From Fasciola hepatica (lineage: Eukaryota; Platyhelminthes; Trematoda; Plagiorchiida; Fasciolidae), in NCBI GenBank assembly GCA_948099385.1, contig CANUEZ040000167.1, positions 640,001 through 704,000 of the forward strand: a DNA stretch of 64,000 nt, read 5' to 3'. This document shows, piece after piece, positions 12,801 through 23,128 of this stretch. The position numbers and the translations under genes were made by a program. Each line of letters opens with the position of its first letter. The stretch's first letter is position 1. Below the pieces are notes generated by a model. That model made no database searches. It was not told the DNA's origin and saw only the letters and a list, made by a program, of their open reading frames with translations.

Positions 12801-13960
12801 GTTAATAATGTTGATATTTTTCTATTTTCAGTCAAGGATTTCACCTTTTTAGGCGCACAATTTATCAACAGTGCAACGAAAGTACTAGTTACCTTATACT
12901 CCTCTACGTACAATATTTCTGCCTCCATTGACCAACATCCTAACTTCATCAACTTTTTTCTCCAACATTGAGAATAAATCATCTAACAACGGAATCAGGG
13001 CTGTTATGGTGTAATTTTGGCGAACTGTCCAAGATTTTGCTACTCAACACTCATCTAAATAAACAAATGTGTCTAAGGCTGTGATGAAAATGATTCATTG
13101 CAGCCCATATCAACAAGGATAAAGAGTAATTGCATTGATTTTCCCTGTGGATATCTTATCATGTATCCCGTTTACTGCGACCTTAGATCTCAACATGGAG
13201 CACGGAACGCAATCGATGGCCAAACCAAATAACAATGAAATTCTAATTTCCTTGACATTACTACATATGACCACCTTTATTGGGCTCGTGACACGGTTTT
13301 AGATCGACCGAAAGGTGAAAAAGCTTTTTCTTCAGAATGACATATCGGAAACCAACAAGAAATTTCTCTAGGTTTATCTGATGCTCTTTGAGCGTCCTTT
13401 TCTTTATCAGAGTGCAGAAAACATAATTATACAAGTAAAATGTGCTGACCTCTGGCCCATCGTGTTTGCTTTGACACCATGTCTTACGTAAAGTGTGAAA
13501 AAAACTTAATAATTTGTGGAATGGCTGTGGGGAATATTTACTGCAGAAACCCAATAAAAATACGCTTTCGTAAATTTATTTCTCCCTCTTGTTCATCAAA
13601 AAAGTGAAACGTCCCGCTCCTGAGTGTTCATTTCTCCATTAAAGCGAAAACAAGACTGATGTTTACCGAGGGATGTCGATATAACCTTGAATAAAAGGTC
13701 ATGCTTACTGAAGAAATCAACAGCAGTTTCTTTTGTTTTGCGAACCTACCACGAACTACGAAATCACTATCGACCACGAGACAATGCGGTATTCAAAAAA
13801 TGTGTTTGAATTAATTTTGCTTCTTTCTGCTAAAACATCACAATAAACCATGACCCAATACAGGGCCCATTGTGACAGCCGAACAACAGTGAGTCATTTT
13901 ATTCGTTCCTTGTAAAGGCGACCATATCAATAATCATATACGTCACAACTTAAGCTCCGC
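9820..13960. other. Unassigned 4-kb stretch with short open frames
   Basis: No exon or element could be supported. The longest frames are 10140-10454 (104 codons, plus), 11467-11880 (137 codons, plus) and 13554-13261 (97 codons, minus). None has a motif I can name. The region has an A+T-rich, intron-like or intergenic character. It lies downstream of the WD40 gene's last exon. Confidence 0.4.
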
Positions 13961-13964
13961 TCTT

Positions 13965-14396
13965 AGCCGAACATATGTGGCAGCCCAAAAACGCACAATG
14001 AAGACCACTAGAAGACTGAGATTTGAAGATCGATCTGGCAGACATATTGCTCTTAATGTCTCGCGTGTTGTCTACCAATTCACTTGCAGCTGCGGTGACA
14101 CGTAAATAGGCACGACAGAACGACGTTTGGCTCAAAGAGTGACTGAACACATTCCAAAACGGCTTTTGCACCCAATGACTCAGTTGGACGGCACAAAACA
14201 AATTCCAGCAAAAAATTCAGCATTAGCTGTCGCGAGGCGTCGGGCTTCAATGGATCATCGAGTTGACTTGACCCGGTTATTCAACCGGAGTGTGAAACTT
14301 CTGACGTTTAGTGAAGCTACGTTGATCAAGACAGAATATCTTTGTCTTTCGGCGCAGAAACAATCATTTCAAACGATCCGTCCTCCCAGGCATTAA
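13965..14396 (+). mobile_element. Penelope-like element fragment with GIY-YIG remnant (PLE-3)
   Basis: The plus strand encodes VVYQFTCSCGDT, a stop, then IGTTERRLAQRVTEHIPKRL. This matches the Cys-rich entry and 'YIGRTxRxLxxRIxEH' core of the GIY-YIG endonuclease at the C-terminus of PLEs, as also seen in PLE-1 near 18470. Downstream, HRVDLTRLFNR and FSEATLIKTEYLCLSAQKQ correspond to the later part of the same domain, including the FxEATLIK segment with its catalytic-type Glu. The Tyr of GTYIG is replaced by a TAA stop. The sequence differs clearly from PLE-1, so it is a separate lineage. No RT was found upstream. Confidence 0.65.
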
Positions 14397-14976
14397 CCAC
14401 GAAATCCTACAAGAACTGGTGATTTGTTTGTAATAAACATTCTCCTAATTTTTCACCATGTATTCCACGTGCCGTATCATATATAAATTGGCAATTTTTT
14501 AAATGCACGATCGACAAGAGCGAACACGATGTCTGCATCTCGCAATATACATCTTTTATTCTGTTTCTATCAACCGGTTGAGAGCCAGTCAAATCTCACC
14601 AGATGGTTTAAAGCTATTTTTTTTCAAAATTGAACCGTATGAGTTATTATTCGTGTGTCACCTGTGAGATCTATGCTTTCAATGCACAATGGAGTGAGCG
14701 ATTGACAAAATGAACAAAATGCAATATTTGTTTTCTTCACATTCGTATTAACAAATATAATCGGGACCTCAGCAGAAGAGCTGGTCCTGGCAGACTCAGG
14801 ACCCAAGAATCAGTGACTAAATCAATTGTGATGAATTTGACCTTCATAGTTTTAAAGATTGCTCATACTTGACTGTTCATCAAATTCCAACAAATTTAAC
14901 ATGGTAACCAAGGTTACGCAATCTCGGCTTCTCAGAAAGTAGTACTGAGCTAAAACAAGCAATCTTTGTTTGGTAT

Positions 14977-15026
<50 letters not shown>

Positions 15027-15754
15027 TATGTCCAGTGAACAATAAAATCAAACAGTTAGTAATGATAAACTGCTTCGGTAGCGTAGTCATCTGTAATCAG
15101 TCGATCGAGCGATTAAACCGACGTTGCGACACGTTTGACCCGAAATGGATGCATTGTTTAGAATTATTTAGTGCTAATATTAAACTATCCTTTCAACAGG
15201 TGCCTACCATTTGCTCCCCACTAGTTCCAAAGGGGAAACGAAACAAACTGGTCAGCAGATACCCCGGCACGCAAATAACAAAAGTTTCATTTTTCTGATC
15301 TCATAGGTTAACTTTTCTTTCCCTGTTTGGATTGGGCTCACATTTTGCACTACCGTAAATAATGGTGGTGAACTAATGACAAACAGTTATACCAGAAAGA
15401 TAGTAGGTGAGTAGATGGTCAAAAGGGAAATAAATAAAAGATTTCCCCCGCGGATTTTAATCAGTGTTGTAGAGATATAAACTGCCCTGAAATATAGCTT
15501 GTGAACAAAATACAAGCGGCCTATCACAGACAAATACGGTACAATGGCCAGCCTCGATCAATCTGCTCCTTTGGTTCGAGGAAAATTGCCGATATTTATG
15601 GACAAACAAAACAGAAGCCACATAATCACACAGAGCTGTGCTTGAGAAAAATGAGTTCAGGAGGGGGAAAATCAGAGAGCGGCTGACAGAAATACAATGA
15701 TAAGCCCGAAAAGTTAGTCAACTCTCGGGTTGCTTCAACCGCCATTGACTGTAG
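14397..15754. other. Unassigned sequence downstream of the WD40 gene
   Basis: This holds a (TA)n array at 14980-15023 and otherwise short frames only. Nearest the WD40 stop codon (15757-15755) I saw no unambiguous AATAAA on the minus strand. Confidence 0.4.
14980..15023. repeat. (TA)n microsatellite
   Basis: About 44 bp of uninterrupted TA dinucleotides. Two further arrays occur at 26396-26440 and 60760-60825; those two interrupt RTE2 sequence. Confidence 0.95.
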
Positions 15755-15871
15755 TTAGGCAAGCCCGATAATAGCGACAGTTCCACTGGAACATCCAGCA
15801 CTGATATAACGGCCCTCCAAAATTGTATCCAACGTCTGGACCACTGAATCCATGGGAATTCGAGCTATTGG
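15755..15871 (-). CDS. WD40 gene, terminal coding exon
   Basis: A 117-bp exon of 38 codons plus TAA. The acceptor is 'tatttttag' directly before 15871, and the phase is 0, matching the donor of the exon at 17842-17489. It encodes PIARIPMDSVVQTLDTI and then the blade-closing RYISAGCSSGTVAIIGLA before the stop at 15757-15755. The GRYISAGCSSGTVAI segment has the 'xxxSGSxDGTVxI' form of a last WD40 blade. A different frame gives no sensible propeller sequence, which supports this reading. Confidence 0.75.
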   Translation of the reverse strand, partial: PIARIPMDSVVQTLDTILEGRYISAGCSSGTVAIIGLA

Positions 15872-17488
15872 CTAAAAATAAAAGGGGACAATGAAACCAT
15901 CTGAAAATTGCATCCCACTTTTGGTTAAATCGTATCTAGAGCTTACCAAAGAAACAGACACGGGGATCCAATTCAAAGAAATATAACCTCATCTTTCATA
16001 TCCAGCGGATCAAACGACCCCACTGAGTGCACAAATCACTTCACAAAAGTCCTTGATTACATGTGGAAACCCGAGAACTGCTCCCTTGTAAGCACATCAT
16101 GAAATTCACACCACAGAAAACTATACAGTTACAAACTATTTAACAGTTCCACACAAGTCATTCAAAAAATTATTTACGTTTGTTGGTCTTCTAGTCTATA
16201 CAATAACAGAAGCCACTATTCAGACAACCAATGAAGATCAAGTCAAGTCAAATGATCGCTTTATACACCTGTTAGGAATATCCAACAGTTACATAGCCAT
16301 CAAATACTGGCGTAATCAGAAGAATTTACATGGAAGAAGGGGAGAGAGCCTCAGTTGAACCAGTTTTCCAGTTCGTTTATAATAGTGTTAGCGTTGATGA
16401 GTAAACTGGCGAGAGAGGGAACCGGCGGTAATTTGTAAATATTGGTACGGGCAAACAAGTGTTTGTAGCTGGACTTGGTAGCAGATGTAGAAACGTATTT
16501 ACTGAGATATGGATAAAGAAGATGTGATTGTTCATCTAGTATCTTTGAAGCAAACTTCTGAGAAGCATGTTGGTGTTGGAATATTATGTGGTGAGTGAAC
16601 TGATCATAGGAGATCAGTGAGCAGAATCACTTCAGTTTAGTACAAACAACCAATAACCACGAGCTGGGTGCGATGCCTTTAGTTGCTATCTCTCTGCAAG
16701 AGCCTCTGTCGGAAATTATGAAGAAGTGCGTAGAATGAATGAATGAACAGAATGCCTACCACGTATAGCTGTTAGTTATTGAAGCTATCAACTTGTGAGA
16801 TTTCGTTCAGCCCACTTCGAACAACCGCAAACTAGATTTTAATGGTGAGTGCAACACTTCTTATAGCTATCTTTAAGTAAATAAGAGTCCGTTAAGGCGA
16901 TTAGCAAAACGCGCTCAAATGACCGTTGGGTTTTAATGGTTTAAGTGACTTCATTAGTAGTCATCGCCCACCTAGTCAAATTTGTTGACCCCCACAGCTG
17001 TCTATATAAGTGTGATATAACGACTGCTGTGTTGGGACACAGACACCATTTCGTCGCGAACTCGTCTGATCTTTCACGTAATCAAAAAGTTGAAGTTATT
17101 TCCTTAGGATGGATAGTGTAACAGCAGACTAAGAACGGTCGCATTGATTTTTGGTTCGCTCAAATGTTGGTGCCCGTTGATGCACTTACTAAGCGTCGGC
17201 TAATAGAATTTCCCCTCTTTTTGTTCATTTGCAGATTGGACATGCGTAAATTCCCGTCGAAAGAGCACTGCATTAGCTTACCACAACAGTTGCCGAAACA
17301 AGTTCACCTTATGTGAAAACGGTCATACATTTCGTGAAGGCGCACTGAAGGCTTCAACAATGGCCACTGTGTTGTTTCTTGAACATATGCATAACAATTA
17401 TTTCTTGTGAACTTGTTGCCAGATACATTGTATGCATGCTTCGATAGTAATATTATTCAATACCAATCGGAAACGGGTGAAATCTTAC
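15872..17488. other. Intron of WD40 gene with SINE/RTE-like piece
   Basis: This intron lies between the last two WD40 exons. A short minus-strand RTE2-type 3' end is visible at 16630-16750: 'caaacaaccaataaccac...gggtgcgatgc.tttagttgctatctct' also occurs, diverged, at 32642-32700, 40790-40840 and inverted at 45970-46030. I see nothing else in the intron. Confidence 0.5.
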
Positions 17489-17842
17489 CAACAATGTGTC
17501 ACGCCCTACAACGCGGACCTCCTGAAAACCAGATCCAGCGGCTACAACTGCACGACTGGGCAGCAATCGAGCTGCATATGGATATTCTCCAGATTCTTGA
17601 GCTTTGTTTTTTATCCATAAGGGTCCGGAAATTGGAATGACCTCTGCCGGTCCGGTTGGATCATTACAGGTGCATCTTCCAGGTTCTGGTGAGAGCCCAG
17701 GACAAGGTGAATCTAGGGTAGGTGAAGCAATGCGCACTGCTCCAATTCCTGAAGATATCTCATTGGGACCAGGACCAGATGCACAACATTGAAAGTTTCT
17801 CATTTTTCCGGTATTGGAATTCATTGTGCGCATGTCCCAAAC
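17489..17842 (-). CDS. WD40 gene, internal exon with long inter-blade loop
   Basis: A 354-bp exon (118 codons, phase 0 to 0). The acceptor is 'tttcaaaaatag' and the donor is TTG-gtaaga. It starts VWDMRTMNSNTG, which completes the blade begun by ASIE in the previous exon, a classic 'IEVWD' blade end. A roughly 75-residue Pro/Gly/Ser-rich stretch follows, likely a disordered loop (GPGPNEISSGIGAV, then SPCPGLSPEPGRC). The exon then returns to propeller sequence: EYPYAARLLPSRAVVAAGSG and FQEVRVVGRD. Splice phases and blade continuity on both sides make this the most convincing linking exon. Confidence 0.8.
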
Positions 17843-18091
17843 CTATTTTTGAAATGAAGACAAAAGTGGAATTTGTAAAGAAATTAACTTTGAAGGAATT
17901 TCAAGTTACACGAATAATCGACGGAAAAATCCCCCAGAACACATCTGGAGAACACAGTTTGTCGGACAAGCTCGTTTTCAGTGATTTTTAATTACACCAA
18001 TACAACAAAATATACATGACTAGATGCATAAGGGATACGGTCAACAAGAATAGCGTCACGGACCATTGTTAACACTTAGTTTGGTGCAGGA

Positions 18092-18580
18092 TTATCCGGA
18101 GACCAGGTGTGAATGGACTAACACGTTCCCAATGTGTAAGCTTTCAGACGTTCGTGGACCTGACGTTGGGTTGCGAGTGGGCCAGGGTAGACTGAGTGCA
18201 TGCACAAATTTCTTCTGAGCACATAAAGGGGGGCTGTGGAAGCGAATCCAGACCGCTTCCGCTGTGGTCAAGATGCGACTTCTCACCGATCTTGACAGCC
18301 GTTCTCGGACCTTATACAGGGGGTGGAATGCTTGATCCACGTTCACCGTGTACTCATTGTCAGCTAGGTGTGAAACAACTGCGCCGGTAATTGACCTAAT
18401 TATTCCAGTCCTCAACTGCGCTGGATGATGCTCACGGATGCGTTCAGACAAGCGTCTGGTCGTGCGGCCGATATAAGTTGTTCCACAGGAACAAGTGAAA
18501 AAATGCACACAGAATGAGGCTGCAGAAACAGGCGCATTGTCTTCTACCTGCAAACACATCGCTGGCTTAGATGTGAACAA
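18092..18580 (-). pseudogene. PLE-1 GIY-YIG endonuclease region
   Basis: A 162-codon frame covers the complete GIY-YIG module: the Cys-rich FTCSCG entry, TYIGRTTRRLSERIREH, the HLADNEYTVNVDQAFHPLY segment, and the AEAVWIRFHSPPLCAQKKFV block containing the conserved Glu-type position. In PLEs this domain supplies the nicking activity for target-primed reverse transcription. It is separated from the RT part by frame disruptions, so the element as a whole is dead, although this module is uninterrupted. Confidence 0.8.
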
Positions 18581-19102
18581 AATACGCAGTTTAGCAGCGC
18601 AGAATGACGACGCTTGCCAATCTTCGGTGCGCTACATCTGCCAAAGTGTCACCTTTAAATGGCAGAGAGATTTATACTGGTTTCTTTTCAACTACCGTTT
18701 TCCTTGGAATTTCTGTACCAACTGCATCATCCGGTCGATGAAGCGTTCCGGGTACCCGTCTTGAATAAAAATACTGCGCACCGTACCAAGCTTTTCTTTT
18801 GTGGTATATTTGGTGCATATCTTTTTCGCTCTATTTACTAGGCATATAATTAGGGTTCTTTTCAAGTTAAGCGGTATAAAGCTGCGGAAGTGTATATACT
18901 GTCCATTCCATGTTGGTTTGCTGCGCACTGACCGCCGTATTGAGCCATCTTCTCGACGAGTCAAAAATACGTCTAAGAAGGCTAGTGAGTTATCTGATTC
19001 TGATTCTAGTGTGAAGCGAGAGTTCAGATGTGTTGAGTTGAAGCTGTTTAGTAATTGATATCTTTGGAGAAATCGGTCTGTTATACACAGAATTTCATCC
19101 AC

Positions 19103-19941
19103 TTATCGCTTGTAAAACCGAGGTCCATGAATCGATGATTGCAACGGTCCGTTTTCCAGTTTTGCCATAAAAATATCAGCAAATAGTGGCCCGAGCGGAG
19201 ACCCCATTGCTACATCGTCTTTTTGGCGGTAAATCTGCTGGTTAAACTTAAATTGAATATTCTGGGTACATACAAAGAGTAACTGTTGCAGGTCGTCCAA
19301 TGGCATACCTGTATGAAGCCACAAAGATAGTCAATGATTCCCTTGATTGGGAAGTTAGTGAATAGTGACGTGACGTCCAAAGAGAGCATATGTTGTCCTT
19401 TCACATTCAGATTACTCACACATTTTACAAGTTCGAAAGTATCCTTCAGACCGTGTTTCATCATTGCCGCTCTAGCTGGCTCCAAGAGACTTGTCAACCA
19501 CTTGGCTACGGTGTGATAGGGTGAGTTGCACATGTCTAGAACTGGCCTCAGTGGGACTCCTGTCTTAAGAATTTTCGAGAATCCATACAGTCTTGGGATG
19601 GTAGTTCCTGTGGGTCGAATTCTTTCAGACGTGACGGAGTCAGTAGCACCCTTTTGTTTGAGATGTCGTAACCTGTTAGCCAGGGACTTCTCTATCTGAC
19701 TCGTTCTGTCTTCCTCGGTTTTCGTCTTCATGAATTTGGAATCATCGTTAAGTATGGCCTCCATCTTCTCAATGTAGTCCAACTTTTTAAGAAACACTAT
19801 ACCCGCCCCCTTGCCAGGTCTTGTTATAATCGCTTCTTTATTCGTTTGTAACTCTCTTAAATTTTTAATATGATATGTTGTCAGTAAACACGAATATCTT
19901 ACGGCCTTTTTATTGAAAGCCCGTGTCTTCTGAATACACAA
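19103..19941 (-). pseudogene. PLE-1 reverse-transcriptase region
   Basis: Frames 19941-19210 and 19324-19103 together hold the N-terminal part of the RT and motifs up to MGSPLGPLFADIF, with one frame change near 19300. The frame then ends at a TAA that replaces the catalytic-box Tyr, and continues beyond it as VDEILCITDRFLQRY (19102-18692). The YRQKDDVAMGSPLGP signature is typical of PLE rather than LINE RTs. Confidence 0.75.
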
Positions 19942-20029
19942 AATGTCAAGCAGATAGACAAAATGGCAAAAACCATCAAAATGTGGGCGGTGAAAAAGCG
20001 CAAAAAATCACGTTGCTTCATTTTCAGCA

Positions 20030-21940
20030 CAGTTCAGTTGAAACAACCATTGACCGTGCATTGTTTGCGATGGCTTTGATCGCTATCTCCCAGTGGGAAC
20101 CGCAATCGAAGGATGACACCTGAACAAACTTAACTTGGTGAATCGGATCATCCCTGACGGGAGCGGAGTCGCGCAGTGGTAACACACACACCTCCGAGGT
20201 CAAAAGGCCCGTTTCAGTACCAGGATGGAACCTGGAGGATATGGAGCACTGATAAGCTCTATTATAAGCGGAACTCGAGTCTGGTGCTTCCAAGTACAGG
20301 GTTGATCGGATGACCTGAGGTGCGTGCTTACTTACTTTTACACGACCATCTCTTGCCAGAGGATACGTCGGCTCCATGGATATCGTAGATCATTGCCGAC
20401 CACGTGTGGCGGTTGGCTGCGAGCTCACCGCACATCGTCACCCAGTTTTTCTTTCGTTATCGCAGGCCGTGGATCGTATGTTGTCCGAGGCGCTTCATGT
20501 CTTTCTCTACGCTGCTCAACCACCAAGGCAACTTGCCATTTCGTACATGGCGCAGGGCAGAGTATTTGTCTAGACAGTTCTGTGTCGGGTCACCGGAGTA
20601 TGTGACCGAACCACTGCAGGCGGCGGCGTTGAAGAAGAACGAAGAGTTGGTCAATGTCGTAGCACCGCCTTCTTATTTCATCCTTTGATAGCATTTCCTG
20701 CCAGTTTGTACGAAGAATTCGGCGCAAACATTAGTGGTCGAACACTTCCAGCCTCCCGATATCTTCAGCTCGTAGTGGCCAGGTTTCATAACCATATGTG
20801 AGCATGGGTCGGATAGCGGCACAAAAGACGTGAAGAAAATGCTTTTCGTGCATTGCCAACCCTTGACAGTACTTCGTCCTTCGCCTGACCATTTGGAAGC
20901 AGAGTTGACCCCAGGTATTTGAACGATGGTGAGTACTCGATCGCTTGACCATTGACGGACAACTGCTGAACTGACGGCCCAGGGCAAGTCGACAAAGACT
21001 TTGTTTCCGCCGAATTGACTTTGAGACCAATAGTCTTCGGGAAGTAGTCGGGTCGGTCCAGAACCGGCTGAAGTGTGGCGGGAGAATCTCCTAGCACGAC
21101 AACGTCGTCTGAAAACTTCAGTTCTGAAATGTGCACCGTTGGACTGAGTTGGACTCCGGGTAATCAACTAAGGATTTGTTCATTGCCCAGTTGACTGCAT
21201 AGTTGAACAGCACTGGTGAGAGAGGGCATTCCTGTCCAACTCCGGAATTCATTGAGAACGCCGAAGATTCTTCGCCAAACACTCAGACACGTGTCCTAGT
21301 GGAGGCATAGTAAGCCCTCAGCATCCTTGAGAGTTTGACAGGAATACCCTCAGATTCTAGTATACCCCAAAGGCTTTCACGAATAACCGAGTCAAAAGCA
21401 GCCTAGAAATCAATGAAGCAGGCTACGGTTGGCTGCTGGAACTTGTGGCGGTGTTTCAGTACTCCATGTTATGTGAAAATTTGGTCCACGCAACCTCTGC
21501 CACGACGGAAACCTCCTTGGTTCGATCGAGTCCGGTAGTCTCTCGCAACTGAGAAGCGATTGAGTAACGGTGCGCAGAAATTCTTTGCAGCGACTGATTC
21601 CCCGGTGGTTCTCACACACTGTCTTGTCTCTTTTCTTAGGAATAGATAACAGAAAAGAGGTACACCAGCCCGTCGGAAATTTCTCTCCTTCGCATATAGA
21701 TCGGAAAAACCTGTGGAGCCTGTCTATCAGCGATGACAAACACGTCTTATACGCTTCTGGTGGTGTGCTATCCTCTCCAACAGCTTTCCTGTTTTTCAAC
21801 CGGTTGACGACCCTGGCGATTTTCGTCATACTTGGTGGCTCGCAGTTGACGTTGTACACACCTACACTCGGGGAGGATGGGAGGTCCGCGGTGTGATCGA
21901 AAGGTTGGTTGAGAAACCGGTCAAAAGGTGTGTGCATGAA
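20030..21940 (-). mobile_element. RTE family 3 LINE, RT and 3' region, frameshifted
   Basis: The minus strand encodes an RTE-type RT distinct from families 1 and 2. From 21937: NVNCEPPSMTKIARVVNRLK, GEDSTPPEAYK, then PKKRDKTVCENHRGIS, matching the 'NNKAxGxDGIPxEIYK ... KKGDxxxCxNYRGIS' entry of RTE RTs. After frame changes comes LKFSDDVVVLGDSP (21125 down), containing a degenerate YADD box as FSDD, then FKYLGSTLLPNGQ. A decayed 3' domain follows to about 20457, and a tail like the other RTE2-type ends lies near 20036-20100. The endonuclease domain was not seen. Confidence 0.7.
20160..20235 (+). repeat. tRNA-like SINE head
   Basis: The sequence from 20160 has a box A-like 'gtcgcgcagtggt' followed about 35 bp later by a degenerate box B, 'gtttcagtacc'. 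The spacing fits a tRNA-derived SINE promoter, not a functional tRNA. It lies within the 3' region of the RTE3 fragment. Confidence 0.4.
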
Positions 21941-21974
21941 AGGTGCAGTTCAAAGGACAGTCAGTCAGGCAAAA

Positions 21975-22740
21975 TAATGAAAAAGTATGAAAAGAGCAAA
22001 AAGAGAGCTACGAATAGTATCAGGCAGACGAAGGGGGACTGTGGTTACAAGAGCACTATTGATGGCAAGCCATGTCTTCCAACGCGTTTAACCATTGAGT
22101 GGAGGATCTCTTGGGCCCCACCCAGGAAGCCTAACACGTCCTACATGGCAAAGCCCGCCCGTTAGGCACTACGTTTTCTTAAAAGCTGTTTGTTATACTA
22201 TTTTGAACTTTCCCCTCATATTTAACTGCTGTTGTTGCGTTGGGACCACACACAATTTCAAGCCGGTCATGCCTCTTAACGTCTAGACGATCAGCGAGTG
22301 GATCTCGTGAACCCCAACCCGTAAACCGAACATATCTCACTTGAACAAATCTTCTGGTACGCGGTTCACATTTTTTTGTTCCATATCACTTACTGGCCAT
22401 CTCAACCCACCCTCCAGCAACCACCCGCTTTGAAAAACGAGGCACACCGAGAAAGTCCATCTTTAGACATACGCAACACATGTCCTTTGAATGAACAATG
22501 GTTCCTTATATCCTACGCGTATTCTCCTCATGATTGATATGTTCTTTCCGACATATTTGAGTAGCACTGCGAAAAAGTCAGTGTTGAAACACCGACAAAC
22601 CTCCTGTCCCTCCTATCCATAATGACCATGTTTCTGAGCCGCGCAAGAGGACTGGCCTAACCACGGTAGCGGACGCCTGACCCTCAGTAGACAATCCAGT
22701 ATCACATTGGTGCCGAAGGTGGTGTAAGGTGTTCATAGCC
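21975..22740 (-). mobile_element. RTE family 2 LINE, 3' fragments (two adjacent pieces)
   Basis: The pieces at 21975-22165 and about 22275-22740 align by eye with 32730-32900 and 32930-33290. Shared blocks are 'gggccccacccaggaagcctaacacgt', 'acatgg.aaag', and 'accgac...tatccatc..cagtggccat.tttctga'. About 110 bp of unrelated sequence (22166-22275) separates them. Confidence 0.55.
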
Positions 22741-22744
22741 AGAT

Positions 22745-23128
22745 GTGCCTCACGTATACGCGACGATACTTCATTCGATGTCCGACCATCTGGTGGTATT
22801 CAGCTGCCCGGATAACGAGTCGTATCTAGTTCAGTTAAGACATCCTCCTGCTCTGGCCACGTCTGGTGTAGAACCAACCCAGTTCAGCAGTGGAATTCTA
22901 CCTAATGATGGTGTGCACCACTGCATTGTTGTTCAGACTGTGAAGAAAAAGTTGCAACTCTCATGTCATTGGCAAAGGAATGGCCAAGTCAAGTATGAGC
23001 ATTTGCATGAGCTTCCGCGCTTTGCGTTCAGGTGGAAAACGTTTCATCGTCAACTAGTGACCTCTGATGATGCCATCTCGGCTGGTAATGAGACGTTTGT
23101 AATCAAAACACTAACTCCGATGGCATGA
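22745..23128 (+). CDS. Unrecognised 127-codon open frame
   Basis: A fairly long frame with a protein-like composition, beginning MPHVYATILHSMSDHLVVFS and ending KTLTPMA before TGA. I do not recognise it. It holds His/Cys residues (HHCIVV, LSCHWQRNG) and no obvious signal peptide or repeat. Stops accumulate downstream, so it is more likely a piece of a decayed element than an intact gene. It lies in an intron of the WD40 gene on the opposite strand. Confidence 0.25.
   Translation: MPHVYATILHSMSDHLVVFSCPDNESYLVQLRHPPALATSGVEPTQFSSGILPNDGVHHCIVVQTVKKKLQLSCHWQRNGQVKYEHLHELPRFAFRWKTFHRQLVTSDDAISAGNETFVIKTLTPMA

Larger units (their letters stand above)
17945..20025 (-). mobile_element. Penelope-like element, RT plus GIY-YIG (PLE-1)
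   Basis: This element lies within the WD40 gene's large intron, in the same orientation as the gene. From 19941 downward the frame encodes the PLE RT: KEAIITRPGKGAGIVFLKK, PRLYGFSKI, GVPLRPVLDM, MLSLDVTSLFTNFPI, then in another frame YRQKDDVAMGSPLGPLFADI near 19210, and VDEILCI near 19090. From about 18560 down is the GIY-YIG endonuclease: FTCSCGTTYIGRTTRRLSER, with IREH following, and the later AEAVWI and QKKFVHAL segments. Several frameshifts and stops break it. The Tyr of the catalytic YVDD-like box is a TAA stop, and DD has become DE. The 5' end is lost at an RTE fragment near 20025; the 3' limit is judged from similarity to PLE-2. Confidence 0.85.
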
